Shown one piece after another: positions 33,242-44,954 of a DNA stretch of 64,000 bases; the first letter of the stretch is position 1, and every line of letters begins with the position of its first letter. The stretch covers positions 69,040,643 to 69,104,642 of the forward strand of contig OX377202.1 of assembly GCA_947396885.1 (NCBI GenBank), given 5' to 3'. The notes under the pieces were generated by a model. That model saw only the letters and a program-made list of their open reading frames with translations, was not told the origin of the DNA and made no database searches. The stretch is from Heligmosomoides polygyrus polygyrus. Lineage: Eukaryota > Nematoda > Chromadorea > Rhabditida > Heligmosomidae. The position numbers and the translations under genes are program-made.

Positions 33242-33739
33242 TTGGTAGTGGTGGAGATCACGCGAGAATTCAGTTCGTGTGCGTGCAAGTGTGTCCTTGT
33301 GTCTTTACGACGGCTGCAATATCTATGGCACATCCCAGAATTGATTGACTTTTATCGACGTTTATCCGCTTATCACTTTTCTTCTCCTCGTAGCGTCATC
33401 GATCCATTTCTGGAATTTAGAATTGGAAATAAAGCTGGGAAGCGTTTGTTTTTGAAGCGTTTCACACCTCAACTTCCAGAGTTAAACTTCAGTCCGCGAC
33501 TGTTACAACGGAGGCAGTCAGCAGTGTTTGTATTTCAGACGCACACGTTGTGTAAACAGTGCAAATCTATGCCCTTATTCATCACTCATTGTTGGGGTTC
33601 GTCTTCAGTGATCGCTGAAAATTCGCTCGCATTCAAGCCGGTGAAATGGAATCGGCAGCACCTGACATCCCCAAATCCAATGCTTGAGGCCTGTTCTGCC
33701 TCACATTACTCATGCTTTATGTTCGAAGAATTGTGGTAA
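33242..33739 (+). other. Unrecognised 165-codon open frame
   Basis: The longest open frame in a gene-free stretch. It is rich in Arg, Leu and Ser with a short CKQCKS motif, and has no domain I know. No flanking splice signals, homologous repeat or transposon ends support it. It could equally be chance. Confidence 0.15.
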
Positions 33740-34454
33740 CATCAGCGCCGCGCACGTTTTAATCGCTACACATCTCGACAACGACAGTCAGGAATCCGGT
33801 ATCGAGCAGAGTGAGGAAGAGGCTAGGAAACAGATTCAGAACGATATAAGCCGCCGGACTGGAACGCGATGTCGAGGCCAAATCGACGGGCTCGCTTTCG
33901 TTTCGGATCCGGTTCGACTCGCTTTCGACTGTGAGACCGTCTTCACTGTCTCATCTGCCAGTGATTCAACATCAATCCCGGACTATTCTTGTTGACGCTG
34001 ACTGAATCCGAGGATTCAACACTCTGCCCCATCCGTCACCTCTGACATCTGCTTGTTTCTTGTGCAGATCCGTTTTTCAGTGTGGACACTGCAGATTCCC
34101 ACTCGCTTTTTCCGCTCATGCTCCTCACTCGAATCGTGGTAGTCATCTGAAAATGGAGGTATTAATGAGATCTCTAATTATTTTCCGCTTCTTTGCAACG
34201 ACAGCTGGTTCACGAGTGTGACGAAACCCTGACCCCGTTGCAAGACTCTAGAACAGCCTGCTCCTTTCCAGTTCCACTTGCTTGATACGTCTCCCCACCT
34301 CTTGTTTTGTACTGCAGCCGGTTGTACCGGTTTTCTTGATACCACTGCTTCTTTCCTGTCCGTATGCTGTTTTGGCGCTTGAACTAAAATAGTCTCTATA
34401 GATATTGACTATTGACTGGTTATTGCACGAGGAGCTGCGAGTCGTCGTAGTGTA

Positions 34455-34565
34455 GGTTGAGTTGTCGGGCGAGAGTCGTCGGAGTCGACCAGAGCTGAAC
34501 AGAACGACCAGAGCCGACCAGAGCCACCAGAGCCACCAGAGAGCCACGATCTCTGGTGGCTCTGT
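34455..34565. repeat. GACCAGAGC-type minisatellite ending in a hairpin
   Basis: Irregular repeats of GACCAGAGC/CACCAGAGC run from 34489. The last units (AGAGCCACCAGAGAG) can pair with CTCTCTGGTGGCTCT-like sequence at 34552-34565, giving a stem of about 14 bp. Confidence 0.75.
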
Positions 34566-36278
34566 TAGCTACGCTACAATAGATCTCCGGAAGTCAAATA
34601 TAATACCAGCAAGCAGCTTGGTCACAAATTGCTCGTAGAGATGGCGACTCCAGCAGGCTTTTTCGGACACTGGTACTGGTTTGCATTCTGATGATACGGA
34701 ATGCGCTCCGCCCAGCTCTTTATCTTGTATCAAGATGTTGTACTTTGCCGATAACCGACCACATTTTTTCGCACTCAAATGAATTGCGCTGATTCAGAGC
34801 CTGACCACTTGTGCTTCAGCTAATTGGCAAATCCTGTCGTTTAACAATATTTTATTGCCATATTGTTGTCAATTGTGGACTCCCTATAAGTTTCCGCGAG
34901 TCCCCTACATCATGAACGAGTTCGAGGGAATGTTATGATCTCAGCCGGGAAGCACATCGCAAAATTGCAATTATGTTCTACGGGCCAAGCCTTATCAATC
35001 TCAAGGAGAATTGAATTGATGTGAAAAATAATGGTTATCTCTCCGAGAAGCAACATTGCAACAAAACTGCGCTTTTTCTCGACAAACACAGGCCACTCTT
35101 ATTGAGCACGATGGCATGAATGATGAAATCGCTTCGAAATACGCTTGTTAGAAGGCCGTTTTACACGTTTCTTATATGAGAACGACTACTGGTTTAATGT
35201 AGATGCAACCGGTTAGCAAGGTCTGCAGGAATACAGAGATAGGTTCACCTGCAAAGATTCTTCTCGCGAAGTTGGGAAGCTCCTCATCAACGCTCGGTGT
35301 ACTATGTACGGATACGCATCTTCGTTTTCAGGCGACCACCTTCTGACTCAGTCGCAATCTGTAAAGCAGCGGATCAGCACCACACTTCAATGGGTTAATC
35401 CCAGTTTTTGCCGCGCAATCAATTTCTCGAACTGGAAACCTCAAAGGTGTACCTCCTTCGGCGTTCACCGTTAGTCCTAGCTCTCTTTGCATCTACATAG
35501 TGTCCGGTCAGTTCTCCGCTAGAATACGCAACACGCTTCTCTGCGATGGCCATGATGAGTAATAGGTTAAGGGTAGAATATTTCGGGATGTAAGTTAGAA
35601 ATAGTTCTGTCTGCGTGGGCGTCGACGAATTGCAACTAAGCAAGTAATTAATTCACTGTAGGAAAGATCTGCATCAGGACAGTGCTGGATGGCAACTAAT
35701 CTTCTGCGACTTCTCTTGAATTTATCGCAGCACAAAGTTTTCGTTGAAGTCCGCAGATTCATCTGGCCGAAACAGGTGGGAGAGTGGCTACCATGATCTA
35801 ATCTCTGAGATCGTTATGATGACCTTGTCGGCACTAGACGAAACCGCCCCTAAGCACCGCGATCGTGTACGTGGTGTTCGTCGCCACACCAGCTGGCACC
35901 GCTTCTCGTGCACTACCTTCACGTGACGTCTGATGATTTAACGTCGTTCTCATGGAACCGTATTGTTCATTATCTCCCTGATAACTCTGGCTGTTACGTG
36001 CTTCGGGTCAGAACTAGCGTCAGAATAAGAGGAGGTTCTTCATTCTTCATTTGCTCCTCAACTTCAAACTAAACGTGCTTCTAGGAGAGACCAGGGACTG
36101 AATCACGCAATCGCTCCGAGTTGCATTTGACGATATTCTGCAAACGCAACGAGTTCGAACGCTCTCCCTTTTTGTTTCTGTTTGAGTTCTACTTTGAACT
36201 GCCAAAAGTAGAGTCAAAAGCTTTCAGTGAGAAGACCTATAGAACTGAGCAGTTTGAAGATACCCCAAGTTGTTACCT

Positions 36279-36315
36279 CCTGCCTGTTGAATGCACATAG
36301 TATTCAACAGGCAGG
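36279..36315. repeat. Short perfect inverted repeat
   Basis: CCTGCCTGTTGAAT and ATTCAACAGGCAGG face each other around a loop of about 8 bases. Isolated. Confidence 0.8.
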
Positions 36316-36674
36316 CGATATTCATGGTAAAAATGAGAATTGCAATGCGAAACTCTTTGAGTCTTTGTGGAAAATTGAGTTGAACTGCCTAAATCAGGAT
36401 CGGCAGCAGAACTTCTTGAAATGATACCTTTTGTGCGCGACCAAATGGGTCGGCGAAAAATTTCTGCAGCGCCGCATTGGAGGATGGTACAATTTTAATG
36501 TAGACGCTATTATTTCGAAATGAGTTCAACAATTGAATATCGCATGTGCAAGTTTTCTGAACAGAAGGTATTTCGGCAATTTCTCAGGTGCAATGGTTTG
36601 CATTCTTGAACGATCGCGGTTCCTTTTGTGCGGGGACCATCTGCTCTGTAATATACAAATCCTAAAAATTGCGA

Positions 36675-36900
36675 TTCAAATCAGTTTCATTAAGCCTCAA
36701 GTGGCTGGTATCGAGGTTGTGAGCTGTCATAACGATGTTTTGTTGCGATCAAAACTTCTAGCGCCAGGCGGGACTCGAACCCGCACCTCCCTCTAACCGG
36801 GCGGGAATGCTCTACGCCATTACACCACCGGCGCCAATTTGATCGAACGCAACATCCACACCTCGTGGGACCGATCAGCACTCACCCGTATCCGGGATGA
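36675..36900 (-). mobile_element. tRNA-derived SINE, family B, copy 1
   Basis: On the minus strand a leader (GATACGGGTGAGTGCTGATC...) is followed by a tRNA-like head starting at about 36839. GCGCCGG and CTGGCGC pair as a 7-bp acceptor stem. An A-box-like TGGTGTAATGGCGTAGAGC, a B-box GGTTCGAGTCCCGCC, and a tail (TTTTGATCGCAACAAAACAT...GGCTTAATGAAACTG) follow. The D stem is poor and the anticodon loop is too long, so it is not scored as a working tRNA. The repeat is duplicated downstream. Confidence 0.8.
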
Positions 36901-36956
36901 GCTGGCCGCTGATATCAGCATGGGACCAGTTAAGCTGATGGTCTTGATAGAAACGA

Positions 36957-37112
36957 TTCAAATCAGTTTCATTAAGCCTCAAGTGGCTGGTATCGAGGTT
37001 GTGAGCTGTCATAACGATGTTTTGTTGCGATCAAAACTAGCGCCAGGCGGGACTCGAACCCGCACCTCCCTCTAACCGGGCGGGAATGCTCTACGCCATT
37101 ACACCACCGGCG
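36957..37112 (-). mobile_element. tRNA-derived SINE, family B, copy 2
   Basis: Almost identical to 36675-36834 (TTCTAGCGCC there, CTAGCGCC here). It lies about 282 bases from the first copy in the same orientation, giving a tandem pair. Its leader is joined to an inverted leader, generating the perfect palindrome at 37111-37158. Confidence 0.85.
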
Positions 37113-37158
37113 CCGTTTGATCGAACGCAAATTGCAATTTGCGTTCGATCAAACGGCG
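37111..37158. repeat. 48-bp perfect palindrome
   Basis: CGCCGTTTGATCGAACGCAA plus ATTG is followed directly, with no spacer, by its exact reverse complement. Each half is the SINE-B leader/tRNA-start junction (GCGTTCGATCAAACGGCGCC on the minus strand), so it is a head-to-head join of two SINE-B starts. A spacer-free palindrome of this length can extrude as a cruciform and is normally unstable. Confidence 0.95.
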
Positions 37159-37326
37159 ATCGATCGATCAACCTAAAAATTGCAATTTAACCACCGATAC
37201 AAGGAAGGTGAACGAAACGGGGCAAACTTTTGAGTAAATCAAGTCTTTTAAATTTGAGCACGCACTCTTTGTGGCGCACCAATGAATTGACAGTTTTAGG
37301 TGATAGTCGTGTGAACTACATTGATA

Positions 37327-37613
37327 AGGATAAATAAGGATAAACGACGGCGTTACTCAATTCCTTTTGCGATGCGCCAGCGCATTCTACTTCTACGGGA
37401 TGTCGTAGAGGCGATATGAATGCGTATTTGGCCACACAATGACTTGCGGTGGCCAGCCGTTGAACAAGTCGGCGCTTTATCCTTCCCAGACACGTCTGGT
37501 ACCAATTCACCGACCCCGGATGGATGGAAGGCTTGGATGGCCTGGACGGGAAATCTGAACCAGGGACCTGGTATCGGGTGCACGCCTCCTCCTGCGCTAC
37601 ACGCGCCCAACTG
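37327..37613 (-). mobile_element. tRNA-derived SINE, family A, with target duplication
   Basis: Inverted copy of 8031-8322, about 287 bp. It is flanked by CATTGATA at 37319-37326 and 37614-37621, a clean 8-bp target-site duplication. The minus-strand head carries GCGCGTGTAGCGCAGGAGGA and the B-box region CCTGGTTCAGATTTCCC. The tail ends in TTATCCTTATC next to the left duplication. Confidence 0.9.
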
Positions 37614-37621
37614 CATTGATA

Positions 37622-39250
37622 TGTACATGTTTATAGACAGACGGGCCGTCTTTTTGTAGAAAGGCTTCAGCCGAGTATGTTGTGTTTGTAGTCCGAATTC
37701 AAATTATATAGCAGCCTCCACCACTGCCATCGCCTTCATTAACAGAACGCAGAGGTTCCTGTTTCCAGTAAAATTGCACCCCTGAATTTGAAGAACGAGT
37801 GAAGGAAAAAGAGGAACCGGTCATTATTCCGGCAAATACAGCGATTACCACCGATCACACGATTGTGCGTGCGAAGTGATTGGCAAAACTTCTCTCTACC
37901 AGTACTGAAAGTAATTCTCTGACCCTACCTATGCCCACCACGTCGCTCTCTGCGCATCAGCCGACTGAAAGCGGCTACAAATCGAACTTCTCCAGGGAGT
38001 CTTCATTCGCCGTTCAATCGCCATAAGGCGTCTATTTCCACTGCGCTTTTTGACAACTACACGGAATTTCTGGTCTTGATACTGGAATTACATGCTTTAA
38101 TGTGGAATATTAACAGTGATGCTGGTCACGAATCCAAAGCAGAACATCATCTTTCAATCATTTTCGGTTCCTTCCTCATTACCCTCCTCATTGTTTGACC
38201 CCTCCACACTCATTGAATTTAACTTCACAAGTGTCACGAACCTTACCACCGACATTTAGAATTCTTTGAATCTTAGTCTGTACGGAGGTAAAGAGCGTAA
38301 AGTTTCTAGGTCCATCTCAGACCCGGGGAAGTTTTGTCGTCCGCAGTTGTCTCACCACGGTGAACAGTTCCCCCTCAGCTGCTGCGCAGATGCCTGTGGG
38401 CAATACGCAGCTTGTCTACTTGCCTCTTGGCAGGGCTTGTCTGGAGAGATGTATCGCGCACGATTTTCCACTTATACCACATGATCAATTGATGTCTGGT
38501 GAAGTGTGAAGCGGTGGGCAGGAACTGGTTTTTCATTCACCGACGATTGGCATAGCGGCTGCAAGATCCTTGAGCAGTCGAAAGACGCTAAACACTGTGT
38601 GACTAAAACTTCGTGCCACTTCTTTGAACCTGTTTGCTTCGTAGTTTTCCAAAATTTTATAGAAAACAGTATCTCTTACATATGGGCGAGCCATTATTGC
38701 CACTGATGTACAACAAATATTTCACGATGGATGATGCAGAAGGCTCTTTAAAAATTCTGGCTCCCAAGTTCCTGATCTACGTTGACAAAGCGTTACGTTT
38801 AGCTTCAGTGTCAGCATGTGTAGCAACCAAGGAAAACAAGACATCATCTATGGCTGTGAAAGCATAGCAGTCCTACACGGTTAGGGAAAAATCGCACGTT
38901 TTGAAAAAAAATTAAGTGTCGTTACCACAACTTGCAACGAGCATTTTACGAGACACCGACAGTTAACCGCAGAACACTAGCAATGAAGAAAAGCAAACAA
39001 TAAACAAACAGCCAAATTTGAGAAATGATGCTTGGTTGCTCTCATTAGGATGAGCCTTCGCTGTCACAGAACGATGCTTTTTGAAATCTTACAAACTGTC
39101 TTATTGGATCCTTCTGCTTCTGTTCTCTATGAACCAGGAGGTTTCCACCTCGCCTGAAGAAACACAAATTGACGACCAAACCGACTCGTTTCATTTGGTA
39201 TCTTTAATGCCATCGATTCACTGCGCCACGTGATCCACAACTTATAAGCT
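37622..39250. other. No gene recognised
   Basis: No protein motif, splice-supported gene or structural repeat noticed. Confidence 0.5.
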
Positions 39251-39446
39251 ACTTGTGAAGCAAAGGGCCCGTAGTGCCGTGGGGTTGCCGGTAAACATGT
39301 TAACGCGGCAAGCCCACGGCACCATGGGGCCGGTACTTCTGAAGCATCCTTCCTTGAGTGCCGCGGGTTGCCGTTGCCGTTGCCGTTGCCGCGTTAACAT
39401 GTTTCCCGGCAGCCCCACGGCACCACGGGCCCTTTGCTTCATAAGT
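39251..39446. mobile_element. MITE-like palindromic element (196 bp)
   Basis: Imperfect inverted arms of about 60 bp: ACTTGTGAAGCAAAGGGCCC onward at the left and its reverse complement ending GGGCCCTTTGCTTCATAAGT at the right. They meet around a centre that includes a GTTGCC hexamer repeat (39367-39391) and an inner CCCACGGCACCATGGGG. No coding capacity. It resembles a nonautonomous DNA transposon; no target duplication was evident. Confidence 0.75.
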
Positions 39447-40763
39447 ACCGCTCAAGCTTATAAGAGACTCTTTAGGCCCTGTAATTCGAAAGCTTTCGAC
39501 ACCAAAGCCACTCAACAGAAAAGCTTCAGAAAGCTCGGCTCTAAGTTACCCGTCAGCACATAGCTGTTACATTGCGAGATATTGTTCGTAGCTGTAAGAT
39601 GAGATAGCTTTCTTCTATAATAGAACCGCTTCAAAGGTGGACACTCATTGGCTTGCAAATTGTTGCCGAGTCTTAGTATTAATGGAATATAGCTTATTTA
39701 TATATCATCCAGAACGAAATTTAAAGCTGCCAGAGGGAAAATGTATTTTGCCCTACTGTCGCCTATAAGGAATTTTCTCCAGTTTTCTGAAGACACTTGA
39801 CTTTATTCTTGTATCACAACCTATTTGGGAATGTACAGTAATATAAGAAATATTCACGAGGTGAGTTAATGGCCAAGGCCTCGTTGAATCTCGAATTTGG
39901 TTCAAGATTTTCTTTTATTTAAATTATCCATGGTGTTTTAACTAGTTGCTTTCTCCTTCATAAGGAACAGGTTGGTTGTCAAGGTTTTTACACATTCTGA
40001 ACATAGTAGCAGGCATGGTAATTCGCGATATATATATATATTTATATTTATAATTTCGCAATAACTAGCAGAACGTCGAAGCCAGACTTTTTAGATGTAT
40101 CCGAAGCGCAGAACTAATTGTTTCTAAATTATATGCAAAACGAAGTATGGATGGGAAGAACTTTAAAATGACTAAGATAGGGGTTGTTCTGAAATATTTT
40201 CTGTGTACGGTGCGGATTTGAATATCAGTCCAGGGGTCAAGTGAGCGGGTTAGCTCGGATGGAAAGTTTTCACCGCTCCGACATTTGACTTCAAGTGATT
40301 ATAATTTCGTACTGAACTATTTACTTTTATTAACTAAAAAACTGGTAGAGCTTGCATAGCAGTGAATTTCGTTGACAATACCAATAAATTTCACTGCTAA
40401 GCATTTTGCCGTGAAAGATTTAGTAGTTAGAGCTCATGAGTTGTCGGAATAAATTTCTTACATTCTCTTGGACATGGTGTGATTTCACGTCTCTAAGCGT
40501 TCCAAGAAATTTCAGGAGATAATGGTATGAAGGCAATGTGACTGTAGATTGAACAAAATAAAGTATAACTCTCAAATCCAACTGCTGAAGTTTTTGTATC
40601 AATAAATTAAACGACGTGCTATCTGGGGTTGCTTATCGGTTGGGTAGAAACTCTGTTGTTTATCAGTACAGGGAGAATTTCAATAGATTTTCACCCCACG
40701 GTTTTGGATTCTTATCAGCATATCTACCGTGATTTTCTAGGTTCTTTACTAGAGAAAAGTTTA
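39447..40763. other. No gene recognised
   Basis: AT-rich, with a (TA)n stretch near 40032. No motif seen. Confidence 0.5.
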
Positions 40764-41605
40764 AATTTATTTATTTATTTATTTACACGAGTACGAGTAC
40801 AACCGTGCGCAAACTGTATAAAAATCACCAAATGGGAAAAACAAATACAATCTACACATAGTATCTAGGTGAAAAAGTAAATGATGGACAACGTCTAAGG
40901 CATCAGTAAGTTACGGCTTCAGATGTGATTTCAGGAATTTTTTAAAGGCTTCGTAATTCCAGGAAGACTATGTCTTCTCCGAAGCTCCTCATATGAAGGG
41001 AGGGTCTTATGCAAGAAAAAGAAGCGCCTACACTTTCGCTTTGCTCTTCCAGCATCATAGTTTATTGCACCACCCCGAGTGTTAGATGCTCTCAAAGCCA
41101 CTAGGTCAGTGAGTTTTATACTGCTTTCATCGTTAGCAATTTTGCGAAAGAGCAATAGGTCATTTCTCCTTCTTCTAAACTCAAGAGTGTCGAGCCCAAA
41201 TTTTCGATTCCTGATTTTACTTGACGGGATTTGGTCATATGCAAACCCCAAGCTACGTATCATAAGTTTTCTGGTGAAGCTGTTCTGAACTCGTTCTATC
41301 ATATCACTAGCCCTTCGTGTGTAAGGGTTAAAAACTGGCGTACCATACTCCAGTAATGCCCTCACAAAAACCCTATAAGCCTGGAGAAGAATGGAACTGT
41401 CATTTGAAGACAAGGCTCTGAATAGATTAAACATGACTTTCATAGCTATGTTGGCTACCGTTGCACAGTGTTTATTGAAATTCGGATTACTCGTAACTAG
41501 AAACCCAAGGTCTTTTATTTCTTCAACTTCAAGTGTATACTATTAATAGAGTAGTGAGGCATGTAATCATTTCTAGTACCAATGTGAAGCACTCTAGACC
41601 TTTTT
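40764..41605 (-). pseudogene. 5'-truncated LINE, 3' end with (AAAT)n tail
   Basis: From about 41600 downward the minus strand encodes RVLHIGTRNDYMPHYSIN, a frameshift near 41540, then IKDLGFLVTSNPNFNKHCAT and MFNLFRALSSNDSSILLQAY. It continues with RVFVRALLEYGTPVFNPYTR and FRRRRNDLLLFRKIAND, and stops at 40931. About 145 bases of 3' UTR lead to an ATTT-repeat (AAAT on the element strand) at 40764-40787. The protein aligns, block by block, with the C-terminal half of the LINE at 14274-15322, so it is an older relative of the same family. Confidence 0.85.
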
Positions 41606-42496
41606 TCTTTTATCTAGACTTTTCTTTCTAAATTATATCATCAGTAGGTCATAAAGCACCAAGAATGGTCCTTTGGGAATGACTTGGAAGCCTGGAAGAG
41701 CTTTGATTTTACATATTCCTCTGGACAATATTCTATTGTATGCTACGCTTTCCGTTACCTTACGGCTCTACATCTCCAGTCCAGGTAACATTTGTTATAC
41801 AATAACAGTGATTTTTTTAGACAACTCCTTCCCATCGTATCGTCTACATTTCGATTTAATTCTACCTCAGCGTTTTTGTTTCGCGTTGTCTCGAAGCCAT
41901 AAACCGAAACTGAAACAAAAATAGGACTTATCTGCTCTCATGAAAAGCATATTGAAGCATATTCTGAAAAGTATTATGAGTATATTGAGTAATTTTTGAA
42001 AGACATTTTTGAGTATCCATATATCGTATGTGTTCACAAAACTACACATGTAATTATAGCAAAATCTCCCCGCTCCCCAAGGAGCTGAACCTGGAGCCTA
42101 ATCAAAGGCTGGAACGTTTAGTGCACTAAGACAATGGAAACGTTCGGGCTGACCAAATATTGCCCAGTCTGCTTCTCCTGTGTCACGATGTGTACTTTCC
42201 TATTGAGCGATGAAAACAGTGAGGCAATGGAGAAGTTAAGGAACGCAGCACTAATCTGTTCGAATACGATCTTTTGGAAGGATATGGTTGATTGGAGCTG
42301 CCATTATTTTCGAGCCAAAATTCGCCAACAATGCTATGGCAAATGAAAAAATTGAGGTTGATCACTGCAAAAATCCAAACGGGATTTGAGAACGACCCCT
42401 TGATGACTCATTCGGCCAGGGATGATGTGAGGAGAGTGCAAATAGAGGGTTGCCTTTCACCGTTCTCAGGAAAGCAGAGCTCCTCGTCGACTGCCA
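41606..42496. other. No gene recognised
   Basis: No supported coding region or element. Confidence 0.5.
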
Positions 42497-42663
42497 GGGG
42501 CCGGATTCGTCAACGACTCACAGCAATTTAACAGAGAAAACTACAGCCGAAATCCCAGAACGCGGCTTATCAAGCGATATGGCGAGCGATAAGCCGCGTT
42601 ATCTGAGTTTTCCGCTGTAAATTCTCTGTTAAAGTTACGCAAGTCGTTGATGAATCCGACCCA
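42497..42663. mobile_element. MITE-like palindromic element (167 bp)
   Basis: Left end GGGGCCGGATTCGTCAACGA and right end, read inward, TGGGTCGGATTCATCAACGA. Further matching blocks (TTTAACAGAGAA; GCGGCTTAT) run to the centre, giving an almost fully self-complementary element. No coding capacity. Confidence 0.8.
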
Positions 42664-43383
42664 GGAGATCACAATATGTGGTTGCACTGGAGGCAAGCGA
42701 AATCAGATCTCGATTTGTGATACCCCGAGATCAACGACTCCGGCCGGATGCGCCCGTATAAGAGTGTGGGAGTAAATACGCGTTCTCCGAAACCGCGCTC
42801 CGTTTATTATTCTGAGTATTGAGAGACTTAATCTCTCGATCTCTCGAAGGGTTCGACGAGATGCACGAAAGGAGAGTCCATCATGCACGCAGTCCATGCC
42901 TTTATTCTTAGGCGGAAGAAAAAGGGGTGTCGCGCAAGATCTCGTCACACTCGGAATCGGCTCTACGCAACTGTGCAGCGACACAAAATGCCGGTAGTTT
43001 TTCGCGTCGGTTTGAGACATGTTTCGCATATGCGGAACCGTTTCTCAGGAAAAATATACCGCCTGCAAGTTTTAGTTATCACACCCACGCTATGACGGCG
43101 TCGGGTGCGTCGTTTTCTCGCTGGTTCTTCGTTTTCTCTTATGGCAGCCCGTGCTTTCGTCAGAAATCGTATTCGAGTGCTTAAACCACTGCGACATAAT
43201 AGATGACGAGTTTGGAAGAACTGCAAAGGGCTACCCGGGGTTGCCGTTTTGCAATACGTAGCTTCATTTGAGGGTGAGAAGCTGTCATCGCTTACGATGC
43301 ACTGCTAAGAATTCAATCTGCAACAGTAGCAGTATTATCTGAGCAGCTAGTTCGACCGCTGAAGGTTTATCAACGAACCACCC
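42664..43383. other. No gene recognised
   Basis: Several overlapping frames of about 85-110 codons on both strands, none with a recognisable domain. Confidence 0.4.
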
Positions 43384-43925
43384 TTGTGCCACAGAGACTT
43401 GTGTTCATCCTGCCCTACGAAAGCAGGATGAACACGAGATCAGCGTAGCGTAGCGTGGAATCGAGAGGGCAAGAACGCAGTGACGAAATTCTTAGGCTCT
43501 CTTTCGGTCATCCCTAATGGTTTTGACCAAGTTCCAGAATTCTGCTTACTGTACTTTACATTTGAATCATTCTCGCGAGAGTTCAACCTGCGGCTGTGGC
43601 TTAGGCTCATCGAGCTAAGGGGTGCATTCACTGTTTCCAGGCCTGGGAAGCTTTCAAGAAGGTCGAGACAGTAGTGAAGAAGAGAAGGTCGCTTGTTCAT
43701 GTATTCGACAAAGACTGTCTCTCCTGCACCAACGTACGCCACAGAGACTTGGGCCTTTCGAAAGCAGGATGAACACGAGATCAGCGTAGCGCAGCGTGGA
43801 ATCGAGAGGGCGATGCTCGGAGCGACACGACTCACGCAAATGAGGGAAGGCCTCAAGAGTTCCGTGTTTCGTCGACGTACGAAGGTCAGAGACGCTGTCG
43901 CGTTAGCCATTGATGGCGACCGCGC
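43384..43925 (+). pseudogene. RTE-type LINE ORF2 C-terminal fragments, partly duplicated
   Basis: At 43640-43925 shifted frames give AFKKVETVVKK, then TYATETWAFRKQDEHEISVA, GIERAMLGATRLTQMREGLK and SSVFRRRTKVRDAVA. This is the region just after the reverse transcriptase of nematode RTE elements. A diverged copy of the KQDEH...GIE segment also lies at 43389-43470, so about 80 bases are present twice. In the first copy GTGTTCATCCTGC and GCAGGATGAACAC form a 13-bp hairpin. Confidence 0.75.
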
Positions 43926-44473
43926 GAGCGATTTGATGATCATCGGCACCACAGCTGATACATGTGGAATTTGCTTGTTCATACAATCATTACAGCTCCA
44001 GATATGCTGAGGTTTTATAGCTTATCTTAATGTGGAAGAAAGGGTTGCCTTCAGCTGTGCAATTTATCTTGAGACCAGACGTTCAGCGGCCTAGCGTCTG
44101 CCAAACGTCTGGTTGGGGGTTTTGCCTCCAAACCCCGAGAATATAACAGCTCCAATCTTTCTCCTTAGTCTTTAGGTCTTACCTTTATTAAGTAAAAAAC
44201 CGGCTTTACTATATAGGTTAGTGCAGAGTGATATAGAATCTTCACTGCTTTTACAAAGCCCATCCATCCTCTATCGCATTCACGCGATTTAACGATTCCG
44301 AAGTGCCCGTTCTCTACGTGGCGAGAAACGGATCATGAGGGTAGCAATCCGAAGTGCTTAGTCTGCAGAAACAGAATGAAAATTGCACAGGTCGAGACCG
44401 TTGACGGTTCGACGGTAATAATACTCCTCCAAATCCCATAGTCACTCTCTTTACCTTTTTCCCTCTCCTCACA
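43926..44473. other. No gene recognised
   Basis: Nothing recognised, apart from a short segment near 44400-44440 (TTCGACGGTAATAATACTCC) resembling, in inverse orientation, sequence near 15975. Confidence 0.4.
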
Positions 44474-44860
44474 TTGGACGATATTAAAGGAAAATACTGG
44501 TCCCCGTTTACTCTCCTCACGCTCCCACTTCTAGTGGTACTCCTTTGCTGAATACCTTCTTCACTGGTTCCCTTCCTTACTGGTTCTCCTTACTCGGAAT
44601 CCCTATGCACGTTGGACGACGTCTTCCGCTCGTCTTCCGAATCCATACGCCCGTCAGACTACTCTTCAGCACATATTCTGAATCGCTACGCAGGTTGGAC
44701 GATATTGAGTGAAATTCTGGTCCCCTTATCCCCCTCTAGTGGTCACCCTTTGTTGATGTCTTCTTCACTGGTCCCACTCACTTGGGATTCTTACGCAAGT
44801 TGGACGTCTTCAGCACGTCTTCTGAATTGCTACGCTCCGCACTTGGTCCCCATTCATAAC
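44474..44860 (+). repeat. Diverged two-unit tandem repeat (~220 and ~165 bp)
   Basis: TTGGACG occurs at 44474, 44612, 44695 and 44800. The first pair of intervals is repeated by the second: TTGGACGATATT, CTGGTCCCC, CCTTTG, TTCTTCACTGGT and TACGCA recur in the same order. The second unit is shorter by deletions. Confidence 0.65.
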
Positions 44861-44954
44861 CTGACGCGTTGCGCGCTGAATATATCGTAAGCCTGGGTGA
44901 TCCGCAGCCAAGGGTATATGTAGTTCGCCAGCAACCGCCACTGGTTAAGCTAAG

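Larger units (their letters stand above)
33740..36670. other. No gene recognised
   Basis: Contains the repetitive hairpin at 34455-34565 and the inverted repeat at 36279-36315. No protein motif seen. Confidence 0.5.

Noticed and set aside
36765..36841. Candidate tRNA gene on the minus strand
   Set aside because: The acceptor and T arms pair well, but the D stem is poor and the anticodon loop is too long. The sequence recurs with the same leader and tail at five or more places, so it is a SINE head.
43440..43982. 180-codon minus-strand open frame
   Set aside because: It lies antisense over RTE LINE fragments that are read on the + strand. It is a shadow frame without a domain of its own.
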